Part shown: one piece after another, positions 33,150-42,378 of the stretch
Position numbering within the stretch: position 1 is the stretch's first letter
Layout of the letters: the number at the start of each line of letters is the position of its first letter
NCBI RefSeq assembly: GCF_013386765.1
Contig: NZ_JACARE010000032.1
Location: 72,076 to 136,075 of the forward strand
From: Pseudomonas yamanorum
Lineage (GTDB): Bacteria; Pseudomonadota; Gammaproteobacteria; Pseudomonadales; Pseudomonadaceae
Direction of reading: 5' to 3'
DNA: 64,000 nucleotides
Translations under genes and position numbers: made by a program
The notes under the pieces: model-generated
What the model saw: the letters and a program-made list of their open reading frames with translations, nothing else
Database searches by the model: none
Told to the model about the DNA's origin: nothing

Positions 33150-34439
33150 ATGCGCGAAGAGTTGAACCAAGGCCTGATCGACTTCCTCAAGGCCTCCCCT
33201 ACCCCGTTCCATGCCACCGCCGCCCTTGCACAGCGCCTGGAAGCGGCCGGTTTCCAGCGTCTTGACGAGCGCGAGACCTGGACCACCGAGGCCAACGGTC
33301 GCTACTACGTGACCCGCAACGACTCCTCGATCATCGCCTTCAAGCTCGGCCGCCACTCGCCGCTGCAGGGCGGCATTCGCCTGGTCGGCGCCCACACCGA
33401 CAGCCCGTGCCTGCGGGTCAAGCCACAGCCTGAACTGCAACGCCAGGGCTTCTGGCAACTGGGTGTGGAAGTGTACGGCGGCGCGCTGCTGGCACCGTGG
33501 TTCGACCGCGACCTGTCCCTGGCCGGCCGCGTCACTTTCCGGCGTGACGGCAAGGTCGAAAGCCAACTGATCGACTTCAAGCTGCCCATCGCGATCATCC
33601 CCAACCTGGCCATTCACCTGAACCGTGAAGCCAATCAGGGTTGGGCGATCAATGCCCAGACCGAACTGCCGCCGATCCTCGCGCAATTTGCCGGTGACGA
33701 GCGTGTGGACTTTCGCGCCGTACTCACCGAGCAACTGGCCCGTGAACACGGCCTGAATGCCGACGTGGTGCTCGACTACGAGCTGAGCTTCTACGACACC
33801 CAGAGCGCCGCGGTGATTGGCCTCAATGGCGACTTTATCGCCGGTGCCCGCCTCGACAACCTGCTGTCGTGCTACGCCGGCCTGCAAGCCTTGCTCACCG
33901 CCGAAACCGACGAAACCTGCGTACTGGTGTGCAACGACCACGAAGAAGTCGGCTCGTGCTCCGCCTGCGGTGCCGACGGCCCGATGCTGGAGCAGACCTT
34001 GCGCCGCCTGCTGCCGGAAGGTGATGAGTTCGTACGCACCATCCAGAAGTCGCTGCTGGTGTCTGCCGACAACGCCCACGGCGTGCATCCCAATTACGCT
34101 GAGAAACACGACGCCAACCACGGCCCGAAACTCAATGCCGGCCCGGTGATCAAGGTCAACAGCAACCAGCGCTACGCCACCAACAGCGAAACCGCCGGGT
34201 TCTTCCGCCACCTGTGCATGGCCGAAGAAGTGCCGGTGCAGAGCTTTGTGGTACGCAGCGACATGGGTTGCGGCTCGACCATCGGCCCGATCACCGCCAG
34301 CCACCTGGGGGTGCGCACTGTGGATATCGGCTTGCCGACATTTGCCATGCACTCGATTCGCGAGCTGTGCGGCAGCCACGACCTGGCGCACCTGGTGAAG
34401 GTGTTGAGTGCGTTTTACGCAAGTCGTGATTTGCCATAA
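33150..34439 (+). CDS. apeB: M18-family aspartyl aminopeptidase
   Basis: This 429-residue enzyme removes N-terminal acidic residues from peptides and needs zinc. Metal ligands are visible in VGAHTDSPCLRVKP (His near residue 82), the central GARLDNLLSCYAG, CNDHEEVGS and the late PTFAMHSIREL. FIAGARLDNL and SDMGCGSTIGPI are family signatures. The protein is cytoplasmic, with no signal peptide. It follows rluA as in P. aeruginosa. Confidence 0.95.
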   Translation: MREELNQGLIDFLKASPTPFHATAALAQRLEAAGFQRLDERETWTTEANGRYYVTRNDSSIIAFKLGRHSPLQGGIRLVGAHTDSPCLRVKPQPELQRQGFWQLGVEVYGGALLAPWFDRDLSLAGRVTFRRDGKVESQLIDFKLPIAIIPNLAIHLNREANQGWAINAQTELPPILAQFAGDERVDFRAVLTEQLAREHGLNADVVLDYELSFYDTQSAAVIGLNGDFIAGARLDNLLSCYAGLQALLTAETDETCVLVCNDHEEVGSCSACGADGPMLEQTLRRLLPEGDEFVRTIQKSLLVSADNAHGVHPNYAEKHDANHGPKLNAGPVIKVNSNQRYATNSETAGFFRHLCMAEEVPVQSFVVRSDMGCGSTIGPITASHLGVRTVDIGLPTFAMHSIRELCGSHDLAHLVKVLSAFYASRDLP

Positions 34440-34462
34440 TTGGCAGGCTGAAACCCATCAAC

Positions 34463-34553
34463 TGTAGGAGCCGTGCTTGCCCGCGATGGCGTCGGCACAG
34501 TCAACATGTATGTTGGCTGGCCCACCGCTATCGCAGGCAAGCCAGCTCCCACA
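34463..34553. repeat. REPIN with mixed arms
   Basis: The left arm is of the TGTAGGAGCCGTGCTTGCCCGC kind and the right arm of the GCAGGCAAGCCAGCTCCCACA kind, so the two arms pair imperfectly. It lies between convergent genes. Confidence 0.85.
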
Positions 34554-34582
34554 GTTGATCTTCATTGTTTGATAGATCGGGC

Positions 34583-35809
34583 TCAGTTCAACACTTCACT
34601 CAACGGAATGAAGTTGACCCGGTCACCGATCGTAAGCGTCGTCCCTTCCAACACTTCCACCAACCCCTCGGCCCACGCCGCACTGCGCAGCACACCCGAG
34701 CTCTGGTTGCGGTAGATGATCGCCTTGCCCTGCTCCAGCCGACCGCGCAGGTACTCGCGACGATTCCCCGGCTTGGCCCACACAAACCCCACCGGCACTT
34801 CAACGCGCAACGGTGCCACGTCCTGCACGCCCTGGCGACGCAACAGGTAAGGCCGCGCCAGCAAGGCGAAGGTCACCAGCGTCGACGCCGGGTTGCCCGG
34901 CAAACCGATCACCGGTACGCCACGGAAATGCCCGAACGTCAGCGGCTTGCCCGGCTTGATCGCCAGCTTCCACAGCGCCAGTTCGCCCTCTTCGCGCAGG
35001 GCAATCCCGAGGAAGTCCGCCTCGCCTACCGACACACCGCCGGTGGACAAAATCAGGTCAACCGAGCCCAGCGCACCCAGGCGCTCACGGGTTTGTTCCA
35101 GGTCGTCCGGCAGGATCCCGGCGTCCACCACTTCGCAGCCCAGGCGTTCGAGCCAGCTGCACAGTACCCGGCGATTGCTGTTGTAGATCTGCCCGGGACC
35201 CAGCGGCAGGCCCGGCTCGATCAACTCGTCGCCGGTGGACAGCACGGCCACCCGGGCACGTCGTATCACCTCCAGGCGATCACGGCCCAGGGAAGCCGCC
35301 AGGCCCAGTTCGATCGGGCCCAGGCGCGTGCCAGAAGGCAGTACCAGCTCGCCCACCGTGGTTTCCTGGCCTTGGGGACGGATGTTCTGATCCACCTGCA
35401 ACGCCTCGGTAAAGCTCACGCGCTCGTCCGCGTGGACCACTGCGTTTTCCTGCATCTCAACGCAGTCCGCGCCTTCCGGCACCGGAGCGCCGGTGAAGAT
35501 CCGCGCACAAGTACCGGCGGCCAAGGGCTCCGGTGCCGTGCCGGCAAAAATGCGCTGGCTGACCACCAGCGGCTCGCCGGTCCAGTCCGCCAGGCGCAGG
35601 GCGTAACCGTCCATGGCGCTGTTGGGCCAGGGCGGCAGATCGAGGGTAGAGACCAGCGCCTGCGCCAGCACCCGACCGTCACACTCGGCCAGCGGCAAGG
35701 TTTCCTGCTCGCGAATCGGCGCAGCCTCGGCCATCGCCAGCAGTTGTTCCAGGGCATCTTCCACCGGCATCAACGCGCCGGTCTTGCCCGGCTTACCCAC
35801 GGGATTCAC
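34583..35809 (-). CDS. moeA: molybdopterin molybdotransferase MoeA
   Basis: MoeA inserts molybdenum into adenylylated molybdopterin. The 408-residue product shows PLAECDGRVLAQALVS, NSAMDGYALR, ARIFTGAPVPEGAD and VLSTGDELIEPG, all family motifs, and GLPGNPAS near the C-terminal part. The start is a GTG; an internal ATG 13 codons in (35770) is an alternative. It overlaps the end of moaB by 17 bases, so moaB-moeA is an operon, divergent from mobA. A paralogue elsewhere in the genome is likely. Confidence 0.94.
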   Translation of the reverse strand: MNPVGKPGKTGALMPVEDALEQLLAMAEAAPIREQETLPLAECDGRVLAQALVSTLDLPPWPNSAMDGYALRLADWTGEPLVVSQRIFAGTAPEPLAAGTCARIFTGAPVPEGADCVEMQENAVVHADERVSFTEALQVDQNIRPQGQETTVGELVLPSGTRLGPIELGLAASLGRDRLEVIRRARVAVLSTGDELIEPGLPLGPGQIYNSNRRVLCSWLERLGCEVVDAGILPDDLEQTRERLGALGSVDLILSTGGVSVGEADFLGIALREEGELALWKLAIKPGKPLTFGHFRGVPVIGLPGNPASTLVTFALLARPYLLRRQGVQDVAPLRVEVPVGFVWAKPGNRREYLRGRLEQGKAIIYRNQSSGVLRSAAWAEGLVEVLEGTTLTIGDRVNFIPLSEVLN

Positions 35810-36332
35810 AGGGTTCGGCCTGTTTCAAATGCGGGACGAAGTTGCACGGGCGGTGACGGTTATCCAGTTGCTCGGCGAGGATCCCGTCCCAGCCGGTGCG
35901 CACCGCGTTGGTGGAGCCCGGCAGGCAGCACACCAGGGTGCCATTGGCCAGGCCGGCCAGGGCTCGGGATTGCACGGTAGAAGTGCCAATATCGGCCACG
36001 GAGATTTGCCGGAACAGCTCGCCGAAACCATCTACCTGCTTGTCCAACAGGCAGCTCACCGCTTCAGGGGTGCTGTCGCGACCGGTGAACCCGGTGCCGC
36101 CGGTGATCAACACCACCTGCACCACGTCCTCGGCGATCCAGTGCGCCACTTGCGCACGGATTTTGTACAGATCATCTTTAAGCAAAACCCGCTCGGCCAG
36201 CAGGTGGCCAGCGGCGGTCAGGCGGTCGACGAAAACCTGGCCCGAGGTGTCGGTTTCCAGGGTGCGGGTGTCGCTCACCGTCAGTACAGCGATATTCAGG
36301 GGTACAAAGGGCGCATCAGCCTTGGCTTTCAT
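35793..36332 (-). CDS. moaB: molybdenum cofactor biosynthesis protein MoaB
   Basis: MoaB/MogA-type proteins adenylylate molybdopterin before metal insertion. The 179-residue protein has NIAVLTVSDTRTLETDTSG near the start and the MPT-binding TGGTGFTGRDSTPEAV in the middle, with CLPGSTNAVRTGWDGIL near the end. It is transcribed ahead of moeA with overlapping ends, fitting a two-step handover. It is divergent from mobA, with 75 bases between start codons. Confidence 0.94.
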   Translation of the reverse strand: MKAKADAPFVPLNIAVLTVSDTRTLETDTSGQVFVDRLTAAGHLLAERVLLKDDLYKIRAQVAHWIAEDVVQVVLITGGTGFTGRDSTPEAVSCLLDKQVDGFGELFRQISVADIGTSTVQSRALAGLANGTLVCCLPGSTNAVRTGWDGILAEQLDNRHRPCNFVPHLKQAEPCESRG

Positions 36333-36407
36333 GGCTCGGTCCGGTTGTCGAAGGAACAGCCCGATGTTATATCACAGCCCCCCATTTCACTGCCCGCAGG
36401 AGCCGTC

Positions 36408-37010
36408 ATGCCCAGCCATTTTTCCCCACTGCCCTGCTCCGTATTGCTACTGGCCGGCGGCCGTGGCCAGCGCATGGGCGGCCTCGACAAGGGCTTGCTC
36501 GACTGGCACGGGCAGCCGCTGATCGCGCATCTGCATCGTCTGGTGCGGCCGCTGACCGACGACCTGATCATCTCCTGCAATCGCAACCAGGCGCAGTACG
36601 CGGCCTACGCCGATCAAGTGGTCGGCGATGACAGCCCGGACTTCCCCGGCCCGCTTGCCGGCATCCGCGCAGGACTGGCAGCGGCGCGGCACGGGCATCT
36701 GCTGGTATTGCCGTGCGATGTGCCGCAAATCGATGAGCGATTGCTCGCCGACCTGCTCCGCACGGCGCAGCAGAACCCGTTGCTGCCGGTAATGGTGCGC
36801 CACGGCGATTTCTGGGAGCCGTTGCTCTGTGTGATACCCACTCTGCTACATGAAACTTTCGAACAGGCCTGGGAGGCCGGCGAGCGCAGCCCGCGCCAGA
36901 TCATGCAGGCGCTGGGCGCCAAGGCCCTGGATTGCCCCGCGAACGACCCGCGCCTGGCCAACTTCAACACACCTGAGTTGTTGCACCAGCCACCCAGCGT
37001 GTCAGAATGA
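36408..37010 (+). CDS. mobA: molybdenum cofactor guanylyltransferase MobA
   Basis: MobA links GMP to molybdopterin to make the guanine dinucleotide cofactor. The 200-residue protein has the nucleotide-binding LLLAGGRGQRMGGLDKGL near residues 12-29, FPGPLAGIRAGL and LPCDVPQID with the metal-binding aspartate. I chose the ATG at 36408, with an AGGAG ribosome binding site 7 bases upstream; the frame continues far upstream without family similarity. Confidence 0.95.
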   Translation: MPSHFSPLPCSVLLLAGGRGQRMGGLDKGLLDWHGQPLIAHLHRLVRPLTDDLIISCNRNQAQYAAYADQVVGDDSPDFPGPLAGIRAGLAAARHGHLLVLPCDVPQIDERLLADLLRTAQQNPLLPVMVRHGDFWEPLLCVIPTLLHETFEQAWEAGERSPRQIMQALGAKALDCPANDPRLANFNTPELLHQPPSVSE

Positions 37011-37090
37011 GCGTCGCACAAGGAACTTTGCCGACGTTGCACACGTCACAAGGTCAGTACTCAAAAAAGCATTCTCTCGGAGACAAACTC

Positions 37091-37312
37091 ATGACTCAAC
37101 GGACCATCGCCGCTCTCATGCTTGCACTGGGCCTCGCTACCCTTGCCGGTTGCGCCTCGCCTACAGTGATCACCCTGAATGACGGTCGCGAAATCCAGGC
37201 CGTCGACACTCCTAAATTCGACAAGTCCACCGGCTTCTATGAATTTGAACAGCTGGATGGCAAGCGCACACAGATCAACAAGGATCAGGTTCGCACCGTT
37301 AAAGACCTGTAA
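37091..37312 (+). CDS. YgdI/YgdR-family small lipoprotein
   Basis: This 73-residue protein has a lipoprotein signal (LALGLATLAGC; lipid-modified cysteine at residue 19) and a short SH3-like fold (TVITLNDGREIQAVDTPKFD). That matches the YgdI/YgdR (DUF903) family. It is probably anchored in the outer membrane; the residue after the cysteine is Ala, not Asp, which allows outer-membrane sorting. The function is unknown. A strong terminator follows. Confidence 0.92.
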   Translation: MTQRTIAALMLALGLATLAGCASPTVITLNDGREIQAVDTPKFDKSTGFYEFEQLDGKRTQINKDQVRTVKDL

Positions 37313-37330
37313 GTCTTAACGCCGGATACG

Positions 37331-37357
37331 AAAAAGCCCGCTTGATGCGGGCTTTTT
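37331..37357. terminator. bidirectional intrinsic terminator
   Basis: AAAAAGCCCGC and GCGGGCTTTTT form a perfect stem over the 5-base loop TTGAT. It can end both the lipoprotein transcript and the convergent pseudouridine synthase transcript. Confidence 0.95.
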
Positions 37358-37369
37358 CGTGCCTGGGGT

Positions 37370-38254
37370 TTACCAGTCCAGGCTGATCTCGCTGCGAAAA
37401 CTGCGCTCCTGGCCGGTGACCGGGTCGATGAACCGTACACCCTGGGCCAGCAGCTTGAGCGGATTGGCGTAGTCGTCCTCGGCATCCTGGATGACGTCGG
37501 GGTAGAACGGATCGTTGCAGATACTCGCCCCCAGCGCCGTCATGTGTACCCGCAACTGATGCTTCTTGCCGGTCACCGGGAACAGGCCGTAGCGCCACAG
37601 GTCGCCGTTCTTTTCCCGCACCTCGAGCGCCGTCTCGGTGTTGCTCGCCCCCTCTCCTTCCTGCATGCGAAAGAATGGCTCGCCATCCACCAGCCGGCTT
37701 TTATGCACCAACGGAAAGGTCAGCGCGGGCAATGCCGGGGCGATGGCTTCGTAGAACTTGTCGATCTTGCGCGTGGGGAAAAGCTGTTGATACGCCGAAC
37801 GGGTCTGGGGGTTGGCCGAAAACAGCACCAGCCCGGCGGTATGCCGATCGATGCGATGCAGCGGCACCAGGGCCGGGTTGTCCAGGCGACGGATCAAGCG
37901 CCGCAACAGGGTCTGCTCGACGTACTCACCGGCGGGCGTTACCGGCAGGAAATGCGGTTTGTCGGCCACCACCAGGTGTTCGTCGGCGTACAGGATGGTC
38001 TCCTGCACCGGGATCACTTTCTCGTTCGGCACTTCGCGAAAGTAGTAGATGCACAGGCCTTCGCGGTAGGCCAGGTCCTGGCTGATGGGCGTGCCGTTGA
38101 TGTCCAGCACCCGGCCCCGGGCGATGCGGTCCAGCCAGTGCTCACGGCTGATGGCCTGGAAGTGCTCGCAGAGGCAATCCAGCACGGTCGCCCAATTGCC
38201 CGGGGGCAGGTACAAGGTGCTGGCTTGATGCTGGGCAGCGGAAAAAACGGACAT
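37370..38254 (-). CDS. RluA-superfamily pseudouridine synthase
   Basis: This enzyme of 294 residues has an N-terminal S4-like portion (VLDCLCEHFQAISREHWLDRIARGRVLDINGTPI) and the catalytic RluA fold. The catalytic aspartate is in LHRIDRHTAGLVLFS, and KKHQLRVHM is the second motif. It is distinct from RluA at 32319, being longer and of the RluC/TruC-like class; the RNA target is not evident. I prefer the ATG at 38254 (MSVFSAAQ); the frame extends 15 codons upstream. Confidence 0.88.
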   Translation of the reverse strand: MSVFSAAQHQASTLYLPPGNWATVLDCLCEHFQAISREHWLDRIARGRVLDINGTPISQDLAYREGLCIYYFREVPNEKVIPVQETILYADEHLVVADKPHFLPVTPAGEYVEQTLLRRLIRRLDNPALVPLHRIDRHTAGLVLFSANPQTRSAYQQLFPTRKIDKFYEAIAPALPALTFPLVHKSRLVDGEPFFRMQEGEGASNTETALEVREKNGDLWRYGLFPVTGKKHQLRVHMTALGASICNDPFYPDVIQDAEDDYANPLKLLAQGVRFIDPVTGQERSFRSEISLDW

Positions 38255-38325
38255 GGGCAGGCTCAGAGCTTGGAAATACAGGCGGGCATTATCCCGCATG
38301 CAGCCGGATCAGGCCCAGCACAGAT

Positions 38326-38661
38326 TCACGCCTTGGCCAATTCCGCGCGCAACACCGGCGATGCACTGGCCGCCTCGGTGAACTCCTTGAGCCAACGCAA
38401 CACATCCACCGCTTCCCAGCGGCCCGGGTCATAAAGCGCGTAGAGCAAGCCCTGATAACCCACTACATCCAACTGCTTGTGATAACCGGCGCGCTGGAAT
38501 AACGCCTCGATCTCGGCAAAGCAGGTATTGAAATGCACTTTGTTAAACGGCGTCTTGCCTTCCGTGACCAGGCCATCGAGGCGCAGCTCGTTCACCGCGT
38601 CGCGCACGACGTCGGCGGACATGCGATTGACGCTGCTTTTCAGTTGTTCAACATTCACCAC
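38326..38661 (-). CDS. conserved hypothetical protein
   Basis: This 111-residue protein has no membrane segment or signal. It looks helical throughout, with clear runs such as VVRDAVNELRLDGLV and VDVLRWLKEFTEAA. I do not recognise a family. The start is a GTG with an AGGGAA ribosome binding site. It lies between a pseudouridine synthase gene and a glutaredoxin-like gene on the same strand, 74 and 71 bases away. Confidence 0.75.
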   Translation of the reverse strand: MVNVEQLKSSVNRMSADVVRDAVNELRLDGLVTEGKTPFNKVHFNTCFAEIEALFQRAGYHKQLDVVGYQGLLYALYDPGRWEAVDVLRWLKEFTEAASASPVLRAELAKA

Positions 38662-38735
38662 GGGCGTTCCCTCTCATTCAATCGCTGTACAAACATACAG
38701 TAACCGAATAATCGGGAACTCGCCATCGCCGAGTG

Positions 38736-38972
38736 CTAGAGCAGGAAGGTCACCACCTGCGCTTCATCGAACGGCCACTCCAGCTCGGCGCCCGTATCCA
38801 CCCGGCGCAGCACCGGAATCCGCAGGCCGTAGGCTTCGAACAGGGACTCGGAATCGGCGATATCCACCAACTCCACCAGCAGGCCGTGTTCGACCAACGG
38901 CATGATTTCGGCTTCGGCAAACTCACAAAGATGGCAGCCCAGGGTGCCGAACAACTGACATTCAGGAAGCAT
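38736..38972 (-). CDS. glutaredoxin-like (DUF836) protein
   Basis: This 78-residue protein matches the short thioredoxin-fold DUF836 family. The redox motif CHLC is at residues about 13-16 (LFGTLGCHLCEFAEAE) and the cis-proline in GLRIPVLRR. The final stretch WPFDEAQVVTFL is typical. A dithiol redox function is likely but no partner is evident. Confidence 0.88.
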   Translation of the reverse strand: MLPECQLFGTLGCHLCEFAEAEIMPLVEHGLLVELVDIADSESLFEAYGLRIPVLRRVDTGAELEWPFDEAQVVTFLL

Positions 38973-39101
38973 GGCAAAGGGTCCGGGAAGAATCAGGCGC
39001 CTATTCTAACAGCGTCGGGGCACCGCAAAAGCCTGACCCAGATCACCATGGCGTATAACTGATTCAGCGACTCTCGCGACTTTTTTCCCCTGATACCTGC
39101 A

Positions 39102-40835
39102 ATGGAGCTGCGCGTGTTTGCCAACCTGCTGATTATCCTGGCCTCCTCTCTCGTGGTAATTGCGCTGTTTCGTCGCCTGCAACTGCCCCCGGTGCTGGGC
39201 TATCTGTGTGTTGGCCTGGCCGTAGGCCCCACCGCCCTGGACTGGGTCAATGACAGCGAAGAGCTGCCAGACCTTGCCGAACTGGGGGTGGTCTTCCTGC
39301 TGTTTTCCCTGGGCCTGGAGTTTTCCCTGAGCAAAATGCTCAGCCTGCGCCGGGTGGTGTTTGGCCTGGGCAGCCTGCAGGTACTGTGCTGCGGGTTACT
39401 GTTGGGGGGCTTGCTGGCGCTGTTCGGCCTGTCGCCGACTACTGCCCTGTTGCTCGGTGCCGGCCTGGCGTTGTCGTCCACTGCGATCGTCAGCAAAGAG
39501 CTGACCAGCCTCGGCGAAATCTTCAGCAGCCACGGCCAGAATGCGATCGGGGTATTGCTGTTCCAGGACGTGGTTGCCGTGTTGCTGCTGACCCTGGTAC
39601 CGGTGTTCGCCGGCAACAGCGAGCAAGCCTGGTACTGGGCGTTGCCGTTGACCCTGGGCAAAACCGTGGTGCTGTTCCTCGGCCTGCTGCTGGCCAGCCG
39701 CTGGTTGCTGCCGCGGTTGTTCCGTGAAGTGGCGGCCTCCCACTCGGCGGAATTATTCGTGCTGCTGGCACTGGTCATTGTTCTGCTCACCGCCTGGCTG
39801 ACGCACCTGCTGGGCCTGTCCCCGGCGCTGGGCGCCTTTCTCGCCGGCATGCTGCTGGGGGAAAGCCATTACCGCCACCAGATCGAAGCCGATATCCGGC
39901 CGTTTCGCGACATCCTGCTGGGTTTGTTTTTCGTCAGTATCGGCATGCTGATCGACCTGCAACTGTTCATCAGCCACAGCCTGTTGATTCTTGGCCTGAC
40001 CCTCGCCCTGATGTTGATCAAAGGCTGCGTGGTCGCCCTGCTGGTGCAATTGCGCGGCAGCGACGGCGAAACCGCCTGGCGCAGCGGTCTGGCCTTGGCC
40101 CAGGGCGGTGAATTCTGTTTCGCCTTGATGGCGCAAATGCAGCAGAGCCGGCTGATGCCCGCCGACATCAGTGGCCTGTTGCTGGCCGCCACGTTCTGCT
40201 CGATGCTGCTCACCCCGCTGCTGCTCAGGGCTGCACCCGCCATCGCCCTGCGCCTGCACCACAAGCCCAACCAGCAAGTGCAGCTTGAAGAGATAACCGC
40301 CCTCAACGCCGAGCTGCGAGGCCATGCGGTGATCTGCGGTTATGGCCGGGTTGGCCAGTCCATCGGACGATTCCTGTACCGCGAACAACAGGCCTTCATC
40401 GCCCTGGATGACGACCCGGAGCGGGTCCAGGAAGCCGCCAGCGAAGACAGCGCCGTGCACTACGGCGACTGCCGCCGTGGCGCCCTGCTCAGCGCTGTCG
40501 GCCTGGAACGTGCGCGCCTGGTGGTGATTGCGGTGGACAACAGCGACGTCGCCCTGACCGTGCTCAACGAAGCACGGCGCCTCAACCCGAAGGTGCCGAT
40601 CCTGGTGCGCACCCGCGACGACAGTCAGTTGGCCGAACTGAAAGCCGCCGGCGCCACTGAAGTGGTGCCCGAGTTACTGGAATCGAGTTTGATGCTCGCC
40701 TCCCATGCGCTGATCCTGCTGGGGTTGTCGGAGCAGCAGGTAAAGTGCCGCGTGGATGAAGTGCGGCAAAGCCGGTATCGGCTGCTGCATGGCTGCAACC
40801 CGAACGAAGGTGACTCCTCCCTCAATCCTGACTGA
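39102..40835 (+). CDS. CPA2-type monovalent cation:proton antiporter (KefB/YbaL-like)
   Basis: This 577-residue inner-membrane protein has about 12 hydrophobic segments forming a Na+/H+ exchanger domain (to about 380), then a TrkA-N nucleotide-binding domain starting at HAVICGYGRVGQSIGRFLY (about 408). That suits K+ efflux gated by nucleotide or glutathione, as in KefB/KefC. The start may be the GTG at 39114 rather than the ATG at 39102, since GGAG inside the first codons would serve as its ribosome binding site. It overlaps the convergent ammonium transporter by 14 bases. Confidence 0.92.
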   Translation: MELRVFANLLIILASSLVVIALFRRLQLPPVLGYLCVGLAVGPTALDWVNDSEELPDLAELGVVFLLFSLGLEFSLSKMLSLRRVVFGLGSLQVLCCGLLLGGLLALFGLSPTTALLLGAGLALSSTAIVSKELTSLGEIFSSHGQNAIGVLLFQDVVAVLLLTLVPVFAGNSEQAWYWALPLTLGKTVVLFLGLLLASRWLLPRLFREVAASHSAELFVLLALVIVLLTAWLTHLLGLSPALGAFLAGMLLGESHYRHQIEADIRPFRDILLGLFFVSIGMLIDLQLFISHSLLILGLTLALMLIKGCVVALLVQLRGSDGETAWRSGLALAQGGEFCFALMAQMQQSRLMPADISGLLLAATFCSMLLTPLLLRAAPAIALRLHHKPNQQVQLEEITALNAELRGHAVICGYGRVGQSIGRFLYREQQAFIALDDDPERVQEAASEDSAVHYGDCRRGALLSAVGLERARLVVIAVDNSDVALTVLNEARRLNPKVPILVRTRDDSQLAELKAAGATEVVPELLESSLMLASHALILLGLSEQQVKCRVDEVRQSRYRLLHGCNPNEGDSSLNPD

Positions 40836-42030
40836 CGGCGCCAATCTTGTGGATCGACAGATCGGCGCCGTAATACTCTTCTTCCTGACTCAGGCGCAGG
40901 CCGTAGACGCGCTTGATCACGCCGTACACCAGCAAGCCGCCGACCAGCGCCACCACCACGCCCAGCGCGGTGCCGATCAACTGGCTGATCAAGCTCACGC
41001 CGCCCAAGCCACCCAACGCGGTCTGGCCGAAGATCCCGCAGGCGATCCCGCCCCACACACCGCACAGGCCGTGCAGCGGCCACACACCCAGCACGTCATC
41101 GATCTTCCAGCGATCCTGGGCCGCGATGAAGCACCAGACGAACAAACCGCCCGCCACCACGCCGGTCACCAGCGCGCCCACAGGGTGCATCAAGTCGGAG
41201 CCGGCGCAGATCGCCACCAGCCCCGCCAACGGACCGTTGTGCAAAAAGCCTGGGTCGTTACGCCCGATCACCAACGCCGCTACGGTGCCGCCGACCATGG
41301 CCATCAACGAATTGACCGCCACCAGCCCGCTGACCCCGGACAGGGTCTGCGCACTCATGACGTTGAAGCCAAACCAGCCGACGATCAGAATCCACGACCC
41401 CAGCGCCAGGAACGGAATGCTCGACGGCGCGAACGCCACCAGGCGCCCTTCCCGATAACGCCCCTGGCGTGGCCCCAGCAACAACACGGCCGCCAGCGCC
41501 AGCCAGCCGCCCATGGCGTGCACCACCACGCTACCGGCGAAGTCGTGAAAGGTGGCGCCGAAAGTGCCCAGCAACCAGGCTTGCAGGCCGTAGTTGCCGT
41601 TCCACACCATGCCTTCGAAAAACGGATAGATAAACGCCACGATCAAGGCGGTGGCACACAGTTGCGGAACAAAACGTGCACGCTCGGCAATACCCCCGGA
41701 AATGATCGCCGGGATCGCCGCCGCGAAGGTCAGCAGGAAGAAGAATTTCACCAGGCCATAACCGTGGTCGGCGCTGATGACCGCCGCCGGTTGCATGAAG
41801 GTCACACCGTAGGAGATCCAATAGCCTATAAAGAAATAGGCCAGTGTGGAGATGGCGAAGTCACTGAGGATTTTCGACAGGGCGTTGACCTGGTTCTTCT
41901 GCCGTACCGTGCCGACTTCCAGGAAAGCGAAGCCGGCGTGCATGGCCAGGACCATGACCGCACCAATCAGAATAAACAGCGTGTCGGAACTATGGACGAG
42001 GGTGTCCACCGCGCTTTGCAAATTTTCCAT
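40822..42030 (-). CDS. amtB: ammonium transporter
   Basis: This 402-residue inner-membrane protein matches the Amt/Rh family that conducts ammonium. The twin pore histidines are visible in HDFAGSVVVHAMGG and in VWPLHGLCGVWGG. The N-terminus SSDTLFILIGAVMVLAMHAGFAFLEVGTV is typical. I chose the ATG at 42030 (MENLQSAVDTLV); an upstream GTG-like extension is not supported. There is no glnK next to it, unlike the usual glnK-amtB pair, so this is likely a second Amt. Confidence 0.93.
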   Translation of the reverse strand: MENLQSAVDTLVHSSDTLFILIGAVMVLAMHAGFAFLEVGTVRQKNQVNALSKILSDFAISTLAYFFIGYWISYGVTFMQPAAVISADHGYGLVKFFFLLTFAAAIPAIISGGIAERARFVPQLCATALIVAFIYPFFEGMVWNGNYGLQAWLLGTFGATFHDFAGSVVVHAMGGWLALAAVLLLGPRQGRYREGRLVAFAPSSIPFLALGSWILIVGWFGFNVMSAQTLSGVSGLVAVNSLMAMVGGTVAALVIGRNDPGFLHNGPLAGLVAICAGSDLMHPVGALVTGVVAGGLFVWCFIAAQDRWKIDDVLGVWPLHGLCGVWGGIACGIFGQTALGGLGGVSLISQLIGTALGVVVALVGGLLVYGVIKRVYGLRLSQEEEYYGADLSIHKIGAVSQD

Positions 42031-42378
42031 GGAGAATGGCAGGCCTGCACAGGCAGGAAAAAGCACCAAAGCAGTTCATGACCTTCATGACGCGCACTAA
42101 ATTGGCACCGACGGTCCGACCCTCTTTTGAGGCCGTGAACCGCTTTGGCGCAGCGTTCAGGGTGAAAGGCAGAATCCGACAGGGTTTTTCCGCGAATTTT
42201 AGTTATTTAGGGTAAGGTTTTTCAGGGTTTAAGCCCCAACCGCCCGGATTCAGCGCAAGGCCACCGGCCTGCGCACCAAGGCAAAGCAAAAGCTGTACCA
42301 GACAATTGCAGTGAACCTTCACCGACACCGGTGACTCGAAACCAAAAGTAAACAGACCAGCCACTCACGGAGATAACC
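42031..42378. other. amtB-DUF883 divergent intergenic region
   Basis: This 348-base region has no gene I can support. It holds a candidate AlgU promoter for the DUF883 operon. No clear sigma-54 element is seen upstream of the amtB-like gene. Confidence 0.5.
42313..42341 (+). promoter_or_regulatory. AlgU/sigma-E type promoter candidate
   Basis: GAACCT (-35) and TCGAAA (-10) are 17 bases apart and match the GAACTT-N16/17-TCnAA consensus with one change. Transcription would begin about 30 bases before the DUF883 gene. Confidence 0.5.

Noticed and set aside
42080..42130. NtrC or sigma-54 site upstream of the ammonium transporter
   Set aside because: GCACTAAATTGGCAC is only loosely like an NtrC site, and no TGGCAC-N5-TTGC element in the right direction was found.
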